A DNA stretch of 58,637 bases from Abyssisolibacter fermentans (GTDB lineage: Bacteria > Bacillota > Clostridia > Tissierellales > MCWD3): contig NZ_LOHE01000057.1 of NCBI RefSeq assembly GCF_001559865.1, positions 1-58,637 of the forward strand, read 5' to 3'. The position numbers were made by a program, and so were the translations under genes. The notes below the pieces were generated by a model. The model was not told the origin of the DNA, ran no database searches, and was given only the letters and a program-made list of their open reading frames with translations. Within the stretch, counting starts at the first letter, position 1, and each line of letters begins with the position of its first letter. Positions 56,201 through 58,637 of this stretch are shown here, piece after piece.

Positions 56201-58637
56201 TAAAAATAATAACCAAATAACATATGAATATGATTCCTTAGGTAGACTTACAAAACAAATTGACCAACTAGGAAGAACAGGACTATTTGGCTATGACAAA
56301 GAAGGTAATGTAACAACAGCTACAGATGCACTAGGTTATACACAGAAATACGATTATGACGGTGAAAGTAGAATAACCCAAATAACAGACAAAAGAGGAG
56401 CTGTAACAAAATATACTTACGACAAACTAGGAAGACTGACAAAAATAACAGATGCAATAGGAGGAGAAAAGAACCTCTCATATGATGAACTAGGTAATAT
56501 ATCAAGCATAAAAGATGAAAGAAGAAATACAACAACGTTTACCTATGATAAACTAGGAAACCTAATAGAAGAACAAGACCCATATGGAGAAATAACAACA
56601 TATGAATATGATGAAAACAATAACCTCACCCAAATAATTGACCCAATGGGCTATAGCATGTCATATGCATATGACAAAAATAACAGAATAGCAAAAGTAA
56701 CAGACAAAGAAGGAAACGAAACAAGCTATACTTATGATGGAGCAGGAAACATAACTACAGTAACAGACCCATTAGGAAGAACAACAAAACTTCAGTACGA
56801 TGACTTAAGCAGAATAACAACAGTAACAGATAAAGATGGAAAAACTATAACATACACATACGATAAAGAAAATAACATTACATCAGTAATAGATAAGATG
56901 GGAAATGTTGTATACTATGAATATGACGCAGTAGGAAATATAATAAAAGAAACAAATCAAAGAGGATATCAGACAAAATACACCTATGATGCAGTAGGCA
57001 ATCTTTTACAAAAAACAGATGCAAAAGAAAACAGTGTAAAAATAGACTATGACTTGTTAGGTAGAATCAGTCAAGTAACAGACGAAGAAGGAAACATAAC
57101 AAGCTATACCTATGATAAATCAGGAAATATAACCCATATAACAGATGCTCTAGGAAATACAACAGAGTTAACCTATGACCTATTAGAAAGAGTAGAAAGT
57201 AAAACAGATAGAGATGGAAATATCACAAAATATAACTATGATGCAGTAGGCAACATAACAAAAGAAACAAATGCGAGAGGATATGTACAGGAGTATGACT
57301 ATGATAAAAATGGTAACCTCAAACGAAAAACAGATGCTAATGGAAACGAGACGGAATATGTATATGACAGTATAGGAAGAATAACAAAGATTGTAAATCC
57401 CGACGGAACAAAACAAAGATTTACATACGATAAAGAAGACAGAATAAAAACAGTAACAGATGAAAATAAAAACACTACAGAATATACCTATGATGCAATA
57501 GGAAACTTAACAAAAACAACAGATGCTGAGGGAAACAAAACATACTACACCTATGATGAAATGGACAGGCTAGTAGAAATAGAAGTAAAAAATAAGATAA
57601 CTACAATGTCAATAGATGCAGAATTACTAACCACAGATGAAGAAGTAACTGGTGATAATATCGAAGAAGACTCAACAAAACTAGAAGAAGAAACAACTAA
57701 TACACAAACAGAAGATGCAGAGATGCTAACAACAGATGAAGAAGTAACTGGTGATAGTATCGAAGAAGACTCAACTAAACTAGAAGAAGAAACAACAAAT
57801 ACACAAACACAAGATACAGAGATACTAACCACAGATGAAGAAGTAACTGGTGATAATATCGAAGAAGACTCTACAAAACTGGAAGAAGAAACAATAAACA
57901 CACAAGCAGAAGATACAGAGATACTAACCACAGATGAAGAAGTGATTGGTGATAATATCGAAGAAGATTCTACAATTCAAGAAGAAGAAACAACTAATGC
58001 ACAAACAGAAGATACAGAGATACTAATCACAGATGAAGAAGTAACTGGTGATAGTATCGAAGAAGAATCTACAAATCTAGAAGAAGAAACAACTAATGCA
58101 CAAACAGAATATGCAGGAATACTAACTACAAATACAGAAGTAATTTGTGATAATATCGAGGAAGACTCTTTAATTAACGAAGAAGAAACAATAAATACAC
58201 AAACAGAAGATACAGAGATACTAACTACAGATGAAGAAGAAGCTGAGAATGATATCGAAGAAGAATCTACAATGCCAGAAGAAGAAACAACTAATACACA
58301 AACAGAAGATACAGAGATACTAACTACAGATGAAGAAGAAGCTGAGAATGATATCGAAGAAGAATCTACAATGCCAGAAGAAGAAACAACTAATACACAA
58401 ACAGAAGATACAGAGATACTAACTACAGATGAAGAAGAAGCTGAGAATAATAACGAAGAAGAATCTACAATACCAGAAGAAGAAACAATAAATACAATGA
58501 CAGAAAATATAGAGCCAATACCACAAGAAATAAACATGGAAACAACAATAGAAGAACAAATAACCATCTACCAATATGATGACAGAGGACTAATAAAGAA
58601 AGTAATAGACCCACTAGGACATAGTGAAAGCTATACC
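53286..58637 (+). CDS. Large secreted RHS/YD-repeat protein (3' end outside window)
   Basis: The frame is open for 1784 codons to the window edge. It has a signal peptide (MRKSKKIIACLLAFIMTILV, cut near ANAAS), an N-terminal beta region, the DUF6531-like entry VDIMSGNYIYRHKDIEIAGA followed by FPIEFSRWYNSRD, and then dozens of YD repeats of about 21 residues (YDKLGRLTKITDAIG type) from about residue 500. These build a hollow shell, which in related proteins holds a C-terminal toxin. At residues about 1448-1744 the YD repeats are interrupted by nine acidic 33-residue repeats. YD repeats then resume (YQYDDRGLIKKVIDPLG). The toxin tip and any immunity gene would lie beyond the window. AAAGGGGG precedes the ATG. 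Confidence 0.93.
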   Translation, partial: MRKSKKIIACLLAFIMTILVPLSPLSQNFTANAASSKIFDISPSKIDIGETVTIKVLLQYTQKADVYVEDSSGKKIKTIANNVTIGGYDGTYEIDADGNVVVIGDDIAKNPDIFTWDVNEVEDGKYTIVVMPEEESFKQYADRGSIFVGSGASGGGSSALEVDPNLSTGEFNFHGYIESGEDEDQKVDKDDYRKRVYIDTESVELIVDGQRYKASVESDNWNVTLTKPITPYKKVEVTGKKINEITIEEEFLIEKEVPDGTDEEGNPIFKTIYEWEEETSTEEETIELDSLNIADHVTRELDRIVYISVIYFDSIKNIADIRSANDKNSSWNPEHGNHILVVEPKGVFYDVDSINYKDLDEIVRTEYAKISKDPVDIMSGNYIYRHKDIEIAGAFPIEFSRWYNSRDNYNGLLGRNWHTSYEYRLWEKSNEVEVVFPDGRRIKHNYSGGKYVPAQAGEYDKLEKTNGQFILTRKDKTQYTFNSAGKIKEIKDSNGNITKFVYKEDFLAEIRTNSGYVTIDYTNKGLIRQIRDNTGRVVKYGYNNSNELTKFTYANEESILYDYDSNSRLTKVTSPNRNAGVTNEYDSQGRVVKQTFPDETIMLFDYDTANNKTTVTERNGQVTTYYYDNKYRVTQVEHADGTELYSYNAQNELENYTDKAGSKTSYQYDTRGNITEIDKDGDKTYLAYNENDKITGVTDIKGNTTTYAYDTKGNLVSETDARGNITTYAYNTKGQVTQISKSDGSTTKIAYDDKGNISKVTDARENSKEYEYDSLNRVIAVTDREGNTIKYENNEEDKISKITYPDETYISYEYDENGNITKYTDQNSHSESYEYDKLGKITKITDVMGYVTAYQYDSMGNLIGETDKRGNTTTYAYDQYNNLINKTEPEGNITYYEYDNNSNLTKEIDPRGKETTYQYDIKGNLTKITDPYGNVVSYEYDKLGKVEKITDKKGNVISYNYDPSGNVVSEIDKNNNQITYEYDSLGRLTKQIDQLGRTGLFGYDKEGNVTTATDALGYTQKYDYDGESRITQITDKRGAVTKYTYDKLGRLTKITDAIGGEKNLSYDELGNISSIKDERRNTTTFTYDKLGNLIEEQDPYGEITTYEYDENNNLTQIIDPMGYSMSYAYDKNNRIAKVTDKEGNETSYTYDGAGNITTVTDPLGRTTKLQYDDLSRITTVTDKDGKTITYTYDKENNITSVIDKMGNVVYYEYDAVGNIIKETNQRGYQTKYTYDAVGNLLQKTDAKENSVKIDYDLLGRISQVTDEEGNITSYTYDKSGNITHITDALGNTTELTYDLLERVESKTDRDGNITKYNYDAVGNITKETNARGYVQEYDYDKNGNLKRKTDANGNETEYVYDSIGRITKIVNPDGTKQRFTYDKEDRIKTVTDENKNTTEYTYDAIGNLTKTTDAEGNKTYYTYDEMDRLVEIEVKNKITTMSIDAELLTTDEEVTGDNIEEDSTKLEEETTNTQTEDAEMLTTDEEVTGDSIEEDSTKLEEETTNTQTQDTEILTTDEEVTGDNIEEDSTKLEEETINTQAEDTEILTTDEEVIGDNIEEDSTIQEEETTNAQTEDTEILITDEEVTGDSIEEESTNLEEETTNAQTEYAGILTTNTEVICDNIEEDSLINEEETINTQTEDTEILTTDEEEAENDIEEESTMPEEETTNTQTEDTEILTTDEEEAENDIEEESTMPEEETTNTQTEDTEILTTDEEEAENNNEEESTIPEEETINTMTENIEPIPQEINMETTIEEQITIYQYDDRGLIKKVIDPLGHSESYT
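57627..58517 (+). repeat. Nine 99-bp tandem repeats in the RHS gene
   Basis: Units begin at 57627, 57726, 57825, 57924, 58023, 58122, 58221, 58320 and 58419, each exactly 99 bp (33 codons). The encoded unit is acidic and Thr-rich (LTTDEEVTGDNIEEDSTKLE type). Units 7-9 share a variant (EEEAEN) and are nearly identical to each other, which suggests recent duplication. Confidence 0.92.

Noticed and set aside
57627-58517. CRISPR-like regular repeat array
   Set aside because: The 99-bp units are contiguous, in frame and without spacers, so they are a coding tandem repeat.
57551-58567. Long Ser/Val-rich open frames on the minus strand
   Set aside because: They are the complement of the acidic 99-bp tandem repeats, have no ribosome sites, and overlap a certain RHS coding sequence.

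Overview
The window looks like chromosomal DNA of a low-GC, endospore-forming anaerobe of the class Clostridia. The evidence is the very AT-rich sequence, strong AGGAGG ribosome sites, frequent TTG starts, an alpha/beta-type small acid-soluble spore protein (34979..35197), a clostridial-type hybrid-cluster protein (Hcp), an SLH-domain surface protein, and Bce-type peptide-resistance modules. I cannot assign a genus. I saw no rRNA or tRNA gene, CRISPR array, intact insertion sequence or phage.

Layout. (1) 0.3-8.1 kb: a nitrosative-stress block. It holds a Crp/Fnr regulator, a trio made of a signal-less solute-binding-like protein, a G3E-like GTPase and an ABC ATPase with no permease, a small zinc-ribbon protein, Hcp, a cupin and a methyltransferase. 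The trio and hcp are preceded by the same 16-bp dyad, centred about 41.5 bp before the inferred transcription start. (2) 8.4-16.5 kb: a LevR-type sigma-54 activator and, on the minus strand, a lactose/cellobiose-family PTS (EIIB, EIIC, EIIA) with two 6-phospho-beta-glycosidases, driven from a clear -24/-12 promoter. (3) 16.9-25.6 kb: a catabolic locus of unknown substrate, bracketed by two ROK proteins. It encodes a permease, an orphan HyuA-like protein, a HELYH zincin-like protein, a TIM-barrel protein and an FAD oxidoreductase. (4) 26-34.5 kb: a chemoreceptor gene flanked by two copies of an intergenic repeat, a second sigma-54 activator with a PrpR-type sensor, and its likely target, a dicarboxylate/amino-acid symporter plus a PatB/MalY C-S lyase behind another -24/-12 promoter. 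A lipoprotein gene follows. (5) 35-45.3 kb: two adjacent response regulator / histidine kinase / ABC ATPase / FtsX-permease modules. (6) 45.5-48.6 kb: a cassette of ten small genes that I do not recognise. (7) 49-58.6 kb: a CmpB-type membrane protein, a TetR regulator, an SLH beta-propeller protein, and a very large RHS/YD-repeat protein cut by the window end.

The best candidate for an undescribed system is region 6. It opens with two tandem genes for an identical 53-residue protein that differ only at synonymous sites, followed by small proteins that share motifs with one another. A sigma-E-like promoter (46286..46314) and, more weakly, a sigma-K-like one (45428..45455) suggest mother-cell expression during sporulation. 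Other notable points are the Gln in place of the catalytic acid/base Glu in both GH1 enzymes, the permease-less ABC trio under the Hcp operator, a 135-bp folded element that looks inserted into one of two repeat copies, and nine exact-length 99-bp tandem repeats inside the RHS protein.

Protein calls come from motif and family recognition by eye. No database search was run.
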